Under the pieces are notes generated by a model. It did no database searches and was not told the DNA's origin. It was given only the letters and a program-made list of their open reading frames with translations. Of a stretch of 43,029 nt of DNA, positions 1 to 8,097 are shown in pieces (position 1 is the stretch's first letter; each line of letters begins with the position of its first letter). The DNA is taken from contig CAZXCJ010000004.1 of assembly GCA_964639335.1 (NCBI GenBank), positions 1-43,029 of the forward strand. Reading direction: 5' to 3'. This stretch comes from JAIOTH01 sp964639335. Lineage in GTDB: Bacteria > Patescibacteriota > Patescibacteriia > UBA1558 > S5-K13. Position numbers and translations under genes: made by a program.

Positions 1-307
1 ATAAAATACTAATAACGAAAATTCTAATATGCTAATTCAATACCAACCTGCCTGCCCGTCCTCCGCAGAAGCTCTGCTTCGGAGGATGGACGCGAAGCCT
101 GCCTATGCCGAAACGAAGTTTCAGCTTCGTGCAGGCAGGCCGTGGTTTCGCTACGGCGAAGGCAGGTAATACTAATACAATACTAATGACCAAAGTTATA
201 CATGTTAATCAAGATATTTATTCGCATTGCATTCGTATAATTGGTATTCACCCTGTTAAATTATTTTTTCAAAATATTATTTAACAGGGTAAATTTGTAG
301 ATTGGTA
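1..307. repeat. Composite intergenic repeat with GC-rich hairpin
   Basis: No gene is seen here. The stretch has AT-rich words of the ATTAGTAT/ATACTAAT type, then ATACCAA at about 40-46, then a GC-rich hairpin block at 47-166. That block is bounded by CCTGCC and GGCAGG and contains a nested stem at 59-86 (TCCTCCG/CGGAGGA). More ATACTAAT words follow, then ATTGGTAT. The same order of modules recurs at about 32626-32811 and 41426-41715, each time between same-strand genes. A 41-bp palindrome lies at 250-290 and is listed separately. The function is unknown; it looks like a dispersed intergenic repeat. Confidence 0.7.
250..290. repeat. 41-bp palindromic element, copy 1
   Basis: The 12-base arms ACCCTGTTAAAT and ATTTAACAGGGT enclose an AT-rich centre. 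The complete 41 bp are the exact reverse complement of 41498-41538, and partial similarity runs on for several bases on each side. It lies just downstream of the minus-strand glycosyltransferase gene. There is no T-run suited to a terminator. Confidence 0.85.
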
Positions 308-1636
308 TTATAATAAGTGTACATCTTTAATCTCGCTTACCCGACCCCTTAAAACTAAATTCTCGACATAATAAGTGCCTAATTTTGGAGCATCTAAAAA
401 CCCCTCCATGGCCGCCTCAGCTAACCAGCCCGATTCTAACCAATCAAAAAGCCATTCATTAGCATATTTAGGATTTTTACTGTCTACACCACCCCCAATG
501 GCTAATAACCAGCGGCGATTATAGTGTTCTTGAGAACCGATTGGCCGAGACATAATAACTGGAATACCTAAACCACAATAAAAACTTAATTCTGAGGGCT
601 TGGTCCATAAAATATCTGTAGTACGTAGGGCTTGATTAAACTTTTTAAAATAATCCATCTTATCGGCGGCATAAAGTATTTCTACTCCTGGCAAATTTAT
701 TATTTTATTCTGCTTAAGATATTTTTCGTAGTATAAATAAACATCATTACGATTACCGGCTACCAAAATTAATTTTAATTTATTTTTCTTAATATGTTCA
801 CTTAAACTTTCTAAAATTGTTACCCCCAATTCTCTTTGAGCGCCAGCTCCGCCCACGGCAAACATAATTGTAATTGGATGTTTATTTTTATTAATCTCTT
901 CCACTGGGCATAAGTAGGCCTCAATTAATTGTGCATATTTTTTTCGATAAATACCATGAGGATCTAAATTATATAAACGGGCTTTTAAATCTTCTTTTAA
1001 AATTTTCATACCTGGACCGCCAATATTTTCTTCAGGCAAAGGAAAACCCGTAAAATAAATATTTTTTGCTTTTACACCGTATAATTTCAATCTCTCTTTA
1101 ACTCTCTTATTGGGAACTAAATATTTAATTTTACTTTTCTGGGGCTCATAAGGAGCCCAGGCCCGAGCTACATCAGCATCGCAAATTATACAATATATCT
1201 CTCCTTTATATCCATAATATTCGGCAAAATAAGCCGGCACAAAAAATGTTGTCACAAAGGGCAATGGATTTTTATTTAATTCCTTTATTAAATGTTCGCC
1301 CAGTCCTCGTTTAACTTGACCAAAAAAATATTTCTGTTGATAAGAATTTTCTGATAAATCTCTTCTGGGATAAAAAGGTTCTATTTTTTGCATACTATCC
1401 ATAATACTAAAAGCCAGTTTACCAATAATTGGAACATCTTTATAGCGCGAAATAATTTCATACCATTTTCTACCGCCTTGCCAGGATTTTCTTTCTTTCC
1501 GACTAATGCCTGGATATTTATTGGCATTAATAATGGTATTGTCTGTAGCTATAGATAAAAATGGATAAGCTGCACGTTGATGTCCGTAGCCCATATCCAC
1601 TGCTACTATATAGGCCTCTTTATTTTCTTCTGACAT
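308..1636 (-). CDS. Glycosyltransferase resembling MurG/MGDG synthase (GT28-like)
   Basis: The 442-residue product has the two-Rossmann (GT-B) layout of MurG and diacylglycerol glucosyl/galactosyltransferases. The N-terminal glycine loop GYGHQRAA is at residues 16-23. The middle contains ICDADVARAWAP and FTGFPLPEE, as in lipid glycosyltransferases, and a second glycine-rich segment (FAVGGAGAQRE) begins the donor-binding half. The segment WTKPSELSFYCGLGIPVI followed by GSQEHYN matches the nucleotide-sugar site of the superfamily. There is no signal peptide, so a cytosolic or membrane-associated enzyme is expected. The start ATG lies 29 bp beyond the kinase stop and has no Shine-Dalgarno sequence. 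The substrate cannot be read from the sequence. MurG itself is unlikely because the protein is longer and the motifs differ. Confidence 0.7.
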   Translation of the reverse strand: MSEENKEAYIVAVDMGYGHQRAAYPFLSIATDNTIINANKYPGISRKERKSWQGGRKWYEIISRYKDVPIIGKLAFSIMDSMQKIEPFYPRRDLSENSYQQKYFFGQVKRGLGEHLIKELNKNPLPFVTTFFVPAYFAEYYGYKGEIYCIICDADVARAWAPYEPQKSKIKYLVPNKRVKERLKLYGVKAKNIYFTGFPLPEENIGGPGMKILKEDLKARLYNLDPHGIYRKKYAQLIEAYLCPVEEINKNKHPITIMFAVGGAGAQRELGVTILESLSEHIKKNKLKLILVAGNRNDVYLYYEKYLKQNKIINLPGVEILYAADKMDYFKKFNQALRTTDILWTKPSELSFYCGLGIPVIMSRPIGSQEHYNRRWLLAIGGGVDSKNPKYANEWLFDWLESGWLAEAAMEGFLDAPKLGTYYVENLVLRGRVSEIKDVHLL

Positions 1637-1668
1637 ATATTTATTTAAATTATTTAAATTTTTTTATT

Positions 1669-3906
1669 TTATTTTTTTAAACCAGCTATTGGTAAAGTAA
1701 AGCTAAAAACTGTCCCCTGATTAAGAATTGACTTCTCTAATTTTAATTCACCATTACTGGCATCAATGATTCTTTTAGCTATATAAAGCCCCAATCCGGA
1801 ACCAGTTGGATTTAATTTCTTTGAAATTAATCCTCTGCTAAATTTTAAAAAGAGACCATTCTTATCCTCTGGCCTAATACCAACTCCTGTATCTGCAACA
1901 AATACTTTTAAATACTTTTTAGAATTTTTTGAAAATTTATCAAAAGAAACAGTAACACTTCCTTTTTTTGTATAAAAAACAGCATTCTCTAATAAATTAG
2001 AAATAACATGAATAGTTTTTTTATCATCACATAAAACTTTGGGTATCTTAAAATTAGGAATCTTAAGTAAAATATCTAACTTTTTATCTATTGTCACCTT
2101 TAAATTCTTTTTTTCTGCTATTATTTCTTTGATAATAATTAATAAATCCGTTTCTTCTATATTTAAATTAATATCTGCTCCTTCTAACTCAAAAGCATCC
2201 CAAAAATCTAAAATAACATTACTCATTCTTTTCAATCCATGGGCTGCTATATCAATCCCCTTCTTATTTGATAATGTTTTGTCTTTAATCATAGAAAAAG
2301 CATTTTTCATTATAGACAAAGGAGTATTTAATTGATGGTGGACAATTCTCAAAAAATCACTTTTCATAACTAAGAGCTCTTCTAAGTGTTTTTTTTGTTT
2401 TAATAAATCTTTTGTCTGTTCATCAACTTTAATTTTTAAACTTTTATTAAAATTGTCCAGTTCATCTTTTTGCTCTTTAACCTTTTTATAAAGCTGGGCA
2501 TTTTCAATAGCCGTAGAGGCCTGACTAGCTAAATTAATTAATAAATCTAAATCTTCTTTGGTATAGGAATTTTTATTCTCTTTGTTCCCTAAAACAATTA
2601 TACCAATTAGCTTTTTATTACTTATAAGGGGTAAACAAACCGAAGCCTCAATGTGGCTCATATATATTTTGAGACGCTTAAATCCATTAATTTCCTTATC
2701 AGTGTTAGCATCTCTGGATAAAAGGTCTAGCTCATCAATAACCAATGGAGAATTTATTCTTTGTAAATAACTAGTTAAAAAATTGTCTTGAACCAAATTG
2801 ATTCCATTTTGTTCATTAAAACCAATAACCTTGGCTATCTCGTAACGAATTACCTGCTTATCAGTATTAATTAATAAAACCCCCGCTCTATTTAAATTCA
2901 TTTGGTCTTTAATAGTATCAATTATTTTATCAATTATTTTTTCTAATTCATTATAATGATTTAATTCTCGACTTAAACTATTAAGGGTTTCTCGATACTT
3001 ATGCAAATTTAAAAATAAATATTTATCACTAAATTTATAAAGAATTTTATTAACAACAAAAAATGAACTTACAAATAAAAAAGAAAAAAGTATCCCTAAT
3101 ATATAACCACTCTTTGCAAAAACATCACCAAACAATAATAAATATAAATTGGCAACTCCATAAAACATTATATATGTAAAGAGACCAATACCGAAATAAA
3201 CAAATAATTTTCTGAAAACAACTCTAACGTCCATAAACCTATAACGCACCATGGAATAAGTGGTAAAGGAAATCCATAACACCGTTGCGATTTGTCCTAA
3301 CCAATTTAATTCAAAATAATTAAACCAAGGTAAAATTAAATTAGTTGACATGGCTATTAAGGAAGATGTGATAGCTCCAATTAATATATATTTGGCCTGT
3401 TCTCTTATAATCCCAGTATTTTTTTTATAAGCCTTTATTAATTTTAAAAACGACCAATTAAAATAACTTATGATATAAATTACGTAAAGTAAGTATAATT
3501 TTCCAAAAATTATAATATTTTCCTGTCCCATAACCCTATAAGCATCTGCTATTATAAAATCTGTAAAGCCGGTTAAATAAATTAAAATAATGGCCGGAAA
3601 TGAATAAAATAATATTTTAAATTGAGAAATCTTTTTTCTATAATCTAAAAATTTATGAGAAAAATATAAAAAAGTTAAAGGAATCAAAGTGGCTGCTATA
3701 TAAAGGAAACGGCACCAAGAAATAGTATAAGTATGATTATAAAATCTATATCCAAACATAGTTATACACCAAAAAACCACCATAAAAATAACCATGCTAA
3801 ATATATTCCCTAATTTCCGATTGCGATTTTGGAAAAGCACTAAAATTCCCAAAATAAAATTTATTAAAGCAACAATAATCAGTAATGTACTTTTGATGTC
3901 CATCAT
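1669..3906 (-). CDS. Membrane histidine kinase with 7TM-type input and GAF domains
   Basis: The 745-residue sensor kinase starts with about eight or nine hydrophobic helices (residues 5-290), of the kind found in 7TM histidine kinases. A GAF domain follows (about 330-475) and then a short coiled coil (about 475-515). The HisKA H-box is LRIVHHQLNTPLS, with the phospho-accepting His. The ATPase domain shows the N-box (SNLLENAVFYT), G1 (DTGVGI) and G2 (GSGLGLYIAKR). All catalytic boxes look intact. No response regulator gene adjoins it, so it is an orphan here; the receiver-like protein at 17104-17484 is not an obvious partner. The start has no SD. Confidence 0.9.
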   Translation of the reverse strand: MMDIKSTLLIIVALINFILGILVLFQNRNRKLGNIFSMVIFMVVFWCITMFGYRFYNHTYTISWCRFLYIAATLIPLTFLYFSHKFLDYRKKISQFKILFYSFPAIILIYLTGFTDFIIADAYRVMGQENIIIFGKLYLLYVIYIISYFNWSFLKLIKAYKKNTGIIREQAKYILIGAITSSLIAMSTNLILPWFNYFELNWLGQIATVLWISFTTYSMVRYRFMDVRVVFRKLFVYFGIGLFTYIMFYGVANLYLLLFGDVFAKSGYILGILFSFLFVSSFFVVNKILYKFSDKYLFLNLHKYRETLNSLSRELNHYNELEKIIDKIIDTIKDQMNLNRAGVLLINTDKQVIRYEIAKVIGFNEQNGINLVQDNFLTSYLQRINSPLVIDELDLLSRDANTDKEINGFKRLKIYMSHIEASVCLPLISNKKLIGIIVLGNKENKNSYTKEDLDLLINLASQASTAIENAQLYKKVKEQKDELDNFNKSLKIKVDEQTKDLLKQKKHLEELLVMKSDFLRIVHHQLNTPLSIMKNAFSMIKDKTLSNKKGIDIAAHGLKRMSNVILDFWDAFELEGADINLNIEETDLLIIIKEIIAEKKNLKVTIDKKLDILLKIPNFKIPKVLCDDKKTIHVISNLLENAVFYTKKGSVTVSFDKFSKNSKKYLKVFVADTGVGIRPEDKNGLFLKFSRGLISKKLNPTGSGLGLYIAKRIIDASNGELKLEKSILNQGTVFSFTLPIAGLKK

Positions 3907-3960
3907 AAATAAAAAAATAATTTATATACTTATTATAACTGATAAGGGCAAAACAAAAAA

Positions 3961-3984
3961 GGCGTAGAAATTAAATCATACGCC
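3961..3984 (-). terminator. Intrinsic terminator overlapping the stop of the Rossmann-like gene
   Basis: On the minus strand, GGCGTA and TACGCC form a 6-bp stem around a 12-base loop, followed by TTTTTTGTTTT. The first arm includes the last codons and stop of the gene at 3976-4902. Confidence 0.8.
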
Positions 3985-4902
3985 CATTTCTCTAGTAATA
4001 ACTTTGCTCCATTCTGCATGCATAGCCGCACAAAAAGGAACAGCTCCCTCATAAGAATAAGGAAGGTATGGATAAGCCGTGGCCGAAAAACCAGTCAAAT
4101 GATAAACCTTTATTCCTTTTAATTTTAAAAGGGTTAAAATTTTTTCATCTGGAGGGGGATATACCTCGTTAATTAAAGTACTTCCTCTAGGAATCAACTC
4201 TATATAATTCTGAATTACTGTCTGCAAACTAACATCAACGACAATTATAGGTTTAGAAAATCCTGGCCAAAGGTCTTTTTTATCAATTGCATAAACTGGA
4301 TTAGAAATATTTTTGACTTTTTCATAAACCCCTTCTCCAACAAAGCCCTTGGCACCTAAAATAACTAAGGGAATTTCTGATCCTAAGCCATTTTTCTCTA
4401 TCAAATCTTTAATTCCAACAATAACTAATTCTGCAGAAATTTCAGCCTCTGGAGAATCTACAGAAATTCCTCTTCTCGCTAAGATTCCGGGGATTATTCC
4501 GGCAAAACGAATTGTCTTTCTAGGGTTATCGCCCAAGCCCAGACAAATAGCAATTTGTGATAATCTTTGATAAAGGTGTGAAAGTTTGTCCTCGTTACTG
4601 GGTCTAATAATTTGACGTCCGTCTGCAGAAATAGAAAACATTAAAGAAATCTTTCCTCGGGAAATTATAATGCCAGAAAAAAATGGATCCCAGGTTTTCT
4701 GATTTCTTTTTAAACGAGCCGAAAAGGCAAAGTATAGGCCATATTTTCTTTCTTGCGGATGCATAAGAAAAAGTCCGGTAATAAATTGTTTTTTTCGGTT
4801 AACTTTACCCAAAAATTTAAAAAACCAATTGCGATTAAAAAGAAAATCCAAAATCTCCAAAATTAATCTTCTAAAAAAAGATTTGACGAGATTCTTTTTC
4901 AT
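3976..4902 (-). CDS. Unknown protein with a Rossmann-like nucleotide-binding segment
   Basis: The 308-residue protein is not assigned to a family. The first 35 residues are basic and hydrophobic. The second half contains LVILGAKGFVGEGVYEKV at about residues 180-197, a glycine-rich turn like that of NAD(P)-binding Rossmann domains, followed by VYAIDKKD and IIVVDVSLQTV. The segment STLINEVYPPPDE resembles the closing part of dehydrogenase-type domains such as FolD or shikimate dehydrogenase, but I cannot name a reaction. A clear Shine-Dalgarno AGGAGGAG precedes the ATG, unlike most neighbours. The gene ends inside its own terminator hairpin. An enzyme of the short oxidoreductase type is a guess. 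Confidence 0.6.
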   Translation of the reverse strand: MKKNLVKSFFRRLILEILDFLFNRNWFFKFLGKVNRKKQFITGLFLMHPQERKYGLYFAFSARLKRNQKTWDPFFSGIIISRGKISLMFSISADGRQIIRPSNEDKLSHLYQRLSQIAICLGLGDNPRKTIRFAGIIPGILARRGISVDSPEAEISAELVIVGIKDLIEKNGLGSEIPLVILGAKGFVGEGVYEKVKNISNPVYAIDKKDLWPGFSKPIIVVDVSLQTVIQNYIELIPRGSTLINEVYPPPDEKILTLLKLKGIKVYHLTGFSATAYPYLPYSYEGAVPFCAAMHAEWSKVITREMGV

Positions 4903-4950
4903 CTCTCCTCCTATATAATAATTTTTTATTTTATTTTTTTAAATTAAATT

Positions 4951-6651
4951 TTAATCTGCTACTTTTAAAACTTCTGCTATGGAAGTGATGCCATCTCTAG
5001 CTTTTAATAAACCGTCTTGAACCATAGTAATCATACCGTTTTTTTGGGCTAGCTCCTGAATGGCATATTCAGAAATTTTTTCATCTAAGATTATTTTTTC
5101 AATTTCTGGGGTCATACTAAAAATTTCGTAAATACCTATTCGACCCTTGTACCCCAAACCATAACATTTATCACATCCCTGACCTTTATAGAATTTAATA
5201 TTAGCTAAATCTTCTTCGTTTAATTTAAAACCTGAATTTTCTGGAATGGCTTTTAATATTTTAATTATCTTGTCCATTTTTTTCTCATCCACCTTGTCTT
5301 CTACTTTACAATACGGACAAATCCGCCGGACTAATCTTTGACCAATAATAGAATTTAAAGCCGGTGCTAATAAAAAGGGCTTTACCCCCATGGCTAAAAA
5401 CCGGGGGATGGCCGCAGCCGCTGAATTAGTATGTAGAGTAGAAACAACTAAATGGCCGGTCAAAGCGGCATTAATAGAAGTATCAGCTGTTTCTAAATCT
5501 CTAATTTCTCCCACCATAACTATATCTGGATCTTGCCTTAATATAGATTTTAATCCCGAAGCAAAACTATAATTTTTGTCTTTTTTAACTTGAGATTGAC
5601 TAATTCCTTCTAGCCTATATTCAATTGGATCTTCTAAGGTAATAATTTTATTTTCTGAAGAATTTAATTTTTTTAAAACAGCATACAAAGTAGTGGTTTT
5701 ACCGCTACCAGTAGGTCCAGTAGTAACAATCATTCCATTGGGCCGTTTAATTTGTTTTTTTAAATCCTCAAAAGCACTGCCCCTAATTCCTAAGCTGTCA
5801 AATTCTAAACTAGTGGCCGATGATTTTAAAAGTCGCATAACTACGCTTTCTCCATATTTAGTAGGAATAGTAGAAACCCTCACATCAACATCTTCTTTGG
5901 ATAAATGGATAGTAAAACGGCCATCTTGTGGTTTGTCACTTACATTAATTTTCAAACCAGATATTAATTTAATCCTAGCAACTATTCTCCTCCATAATTC
6001 ATTATCTAAAGAACTAACTACATGTAAAACTCCATCTACCCTTAATCTAACTTTAATATCATTTTCCTCGGCTTCAATATGAATATCTGAAGCCTCAATC
6101 TGAATTGCTACGGCAATAATAGCTACAATTATTTCTGATATATCTGAAATCTTAAGCAAATCCTTAATTTTATCAAAACTTAAATCTTTTTGCTGATATT
6201 TTTTTAAATCTTTTTCTGTAATTTCTACTCCTTCTTTAACTTCTATATTTTTAGGCAAATTATCATAAAGCTTTAGGGCATAACTCAGGCTTAAATTTGA
6301 TATTAGAAACAATTCCGCAGAAATTCCTTTTTCTGCACTTAATTTATCCATAAATTCTCTTAATTTCAGATTTTCTGGATCAACAACGCCTATTTTCATC
6401 TCTTTATCTGTTAAATAAAAACAAACGCTCTGCAACTTTTTGGCTTCAGCCAAAGATATTAAAGAAAGGGCCTCTGGATTTATAGGAAAGCCCTTTAAAC
6501 TTATATAATTTAAATTTAAAGCCATTGCTTGGGTTTTGGTTTCTTCTTCTTTATTATCTTGTTTTATCTGGCTTAATTTATTTTTTAATTTAGTCGAAGT
6601 CTCTGACCTTTTGTCTGAATCAGCAAACAAGTCATTAATATTTTGATTCAT
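4951..6651 (-). CDS. pilB: Type IV pilus/type II secretion assembly ATPase (PilB/GspE)
   Basis: The 566-residue protein matches PilB/GspE. An N-terminal MshEN-like domain (about 45-140) is followed by the N2 domain and the RecA-type ATPase. The Walker A motif GPTGSGKT is at 312-319, and the Walker B/Asp box DPDIVMVGEIRD starts at about 374. The His box is STLHTN near 404. Zinc-binding pairs CPYC (445-448) and CDKC (493-496) are typical of extension ATPases. It would power assembly of type IV pili at the cytoplasmic membrane, used by such cells for attachment or DNA uptake. No pilin, PilC or PilT gene is next to it in this window, so the rest of the machine must lie elsewhere. No SD is evident. 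Confidence 0.92.
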   Translation of the reverse strand: MNQNINDLFADSDKRSETSTKLKNKLSQIKQDNKEEETKTQAMALNLNYISLKGFPINPEALSLISLAEAKKLQSVCFYLTDKEMKIGVVDPENLKLREFMDKLSAEKGISAELFLISNLSLSYALKLYDNLPKNIEVKEGVEITEKDLKKYQQKDLSFDKIKDLLKISDISEIIVAIIAVAIQIEASDIHIEAEENDIKVRLRVDGVLHVVSSLDNELWRRIVARIKLISGLKINVSDKPQDGRFTIHLSKEDVDVRVSTIPTKYGESVVMRLLKSSATSLEFDSLGIRGSAFEDLKKQIKRPNGMIVTTGPTGSGKTTTLYAVLKKLNSSENKIITLEDPIEYRLEGISQSQVKKDKNYSFASGLKSILRQDPDIVMVGEIRDLETADTSINAALTGHLVVSTLHTNSAAAAIPRFLAMGVKPFLLAPALNSIIGQRLVRRICPYCKVEDKVDEKKMDKIIKILKAIPENSGFKLNEEDLANIKFYKGQGCDKCYGLGYKGRIGIYEIFSMTPEIEKIILDEKISEYAIQELAQKNGMITMVQDGLLKARDGITSIAEVLKVAD

Positions 6652-6667
6652 TGCTTTAGATATTTAT

Positions 6668-6731
6668 CCCGCACCCAATTTTGAAATCAAAAAATCAGAG
6701 CGAGAAGTAAATTTAGTTTATTAAATTAGGT
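6668..6731. repeat. About 65-bp intergenic direct repeat, copy 1
   Basis: The segment from CCCGCACC to ATTAAATTAGGT closely matches 8025-8089 in the same orientation, including a 25-base identical core from AATTTTGAAATC onwards. It lies just downstream of the stop of the membrane protein gene (6740-7807). Unlike copy 2, it has lost one arm of the AAATCAGA/TCTGATTT stem. Confidence 0.75.
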
Positions 6732-6739
6732 ATCAGGAT

Positions 6740-7807
6740 TTACTTTTTATTTTTTGGCCGGCCTTTTCTTCTTTTAACTTTTAGTATTTTTTTAAGTTTT
6801 GGAGTTATGTTAATGTCTTTAACCTTAGTAACCTGAGAAGAGGCCTTTGTATAATTGGATAAAGAAGAAATAACCCTGACTAATTTACTATACCTTTTTC
6901 CAGAAGTTAATTTTTCGAATAATAAAGTCCAACTAGATATTTGAAAAACTGAAATCCAGGACCCAATAAGAGTATAAATTACAACCAGAGGCAAAATCTT
7001 AAACAAAATCAAGCCAAGTGCAAAATTCTTAAAAGAATAAAGGGTTAATAAATCTATTCTTAAGAATGGTCCAACAATAATTATAGTTATAATTAATAAT
7101 ACAAAGCCGACAATAAAACTGATAATCATCAAAGCTAAGGTCATTTCAATACTAATCAACCAATTTGTTCTAAAAAGATCCCAGGCCTTGGCAATAGAAT
7201 CTCGAAAATTTTCTTTTTTGATAATCACGAAATTAATAGCATACTTCATTATAAAAGATATAATAACAGCCGCTGGTAAAAATATAATCCAAACAATTAT
7301 ACTGAATAAAGCAGCCAGCTTACTGCCGGAAGCTACTATGAGAGTTAAAACTGGAATCAAAATAGTAAATAATAATAACCCCACCAATGCTCTTGATAAT
7401 ATATTTAGACCCAAAACTTTAAGAAAATATTTTTGGGCTTCCAAAAAAATTATCTTAAAGCTAATTTTTTTATTCTCTGATATAAGATGGGTAGCATAAA
7501 TAATTGCTGTTTGAGAAACTACCACTAACCAGGCAACTAATAAAAATATTATCAAAAATATCAATAATAATAAAAGTCCTGAAATTATAGCATCAAAACT
7601 AGGTATTCCTTTAAACAAAGCTAAAAACAGTGCACTATTCCACGGACCTAAACTAGTTTCTTTTATTGAAGAGAATGAATTAAAAAATATTTGCATTTCC
7701 CCGGTATTGGCTACCCAAACTGCGAAAAATCCAAATATCCAAAGTAATTTATATTTTTTAGAAATTTCCCAGGCCTTTTTTAAAATAACTCGATATAATG
7801 GTTCCAT
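6740..7807 (-). CDS. Multi-pass membrane protein of unknown function
   Basis: The 355-residue protein begins with a short amphipathic segment (LYRVILKKAWEISKKYKLLW). It then has about six membrane helices, with long Ile/Leu-rich stretches near residues 20-40, 75-105, 130-195, 220-245 and 260-295. This layout resembles the membrane domain seen beside glycerophosphodiesterases and in DUF-type membrane proteins, but no catalytic motif is visible. The C-terminal 40 residues are strongly basic (KLKKILKVKRRKGRPKNKK), probably cytosolic and able to touch nucleic acid or lipid head groups. It lies between ftsH and pilB on the same strand, separated from each by a copy of a 65-bp repeat. No function is assigned. 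Confidence 0.65.
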   Translation of the reverse strand: MEPLYRVILKKAWEISKKYKLLWIFGFFAVWVANTGEMQIFFNSFSSIKETSLGPWNSALFLALFKGIPSFDAIISGLLLLLIFLIIFLLVAWLVVVSQTAIIYATHLISENKKISFKIIFLEAQKYFLKVLGLNILSRALVGLLLFTILIPVLTLIVASGSKLAALFSIIVWIIFLPAAVIISFIMKYAINFVIIKKENFRDSIAKAWDLFRTNWLISIEMTLALMIISFIVGFVLLIITIIIVGPFLRIDLLTLYSFKNFALGLILFKILPLVVIYTLIGSWISVFQISSWTLLFEKLTSGKRYSKLVRVISSLSNYTKASSQVTKVKDINITPKLKKILKVKRRKGRPKNKK

Positions 7808-7964
7808 AATTTTATTTTTATTTATTTATTTATTTTTATATTAAAATTAAAAAAATTAAAATATTAACCCAAGATACTTTTCAAAACAATTTAAGCATTG
7901 AAATTTATTTAAAAGAATAATTACCGTAAAAATATGGTCTATTATTATTATACTAAAAAATCAA

Positions 7965-8002
7965 CAAATAAAAAAGGTCAAATAATAAATAAACTTTGAC
8001 CT
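7965..8002 (-). terminator. Intrinsic terminator downstream of ftsH
   Basis: On the minus strand, AGGTCAAA and TTTGACCT form an 8-bp perfect stem, followed by TTTTTATTTG. The stop of ftsH is at 8098-8100, about 95 bp upstream in the transcript. The rest of the 7808-8097 spacer holds copy 2 of the 65-bp repeat and otherwise nothing recognised. Confidence 0.75.
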
Positions 8003-8024
8003 CTCAGAATATAAGTAGCTTTAG

Positions 8025-8089
8025 CCCGCACCTAATTTTGAAATCAAAAAATCAGAGTAAGAAGTAAATCTGATTTTATTAAATTAAGT
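8025..8089. repeat. About 65-bp intergenic direct repeat, copy 2
   Basis: This is a close copy of 6668-6731, immediately after the ftsH stop. Read on the minus strand it contains the 8-bp stem AAATCAGA/TCTGATTT followed by a T-rich tract, so it may act as a first weak terminator or an RNA 3' end. Confidence 0.75.
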
Positions 8090-8097
8090 GCAAAAAT

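Noticed and set aside
250..290. dif or Xer recombination site
   Set aside because: The arm and spacer lengths do not match the 11-6-11 plan and two inverted copies exist; it also lacks a proper terminator T-run.
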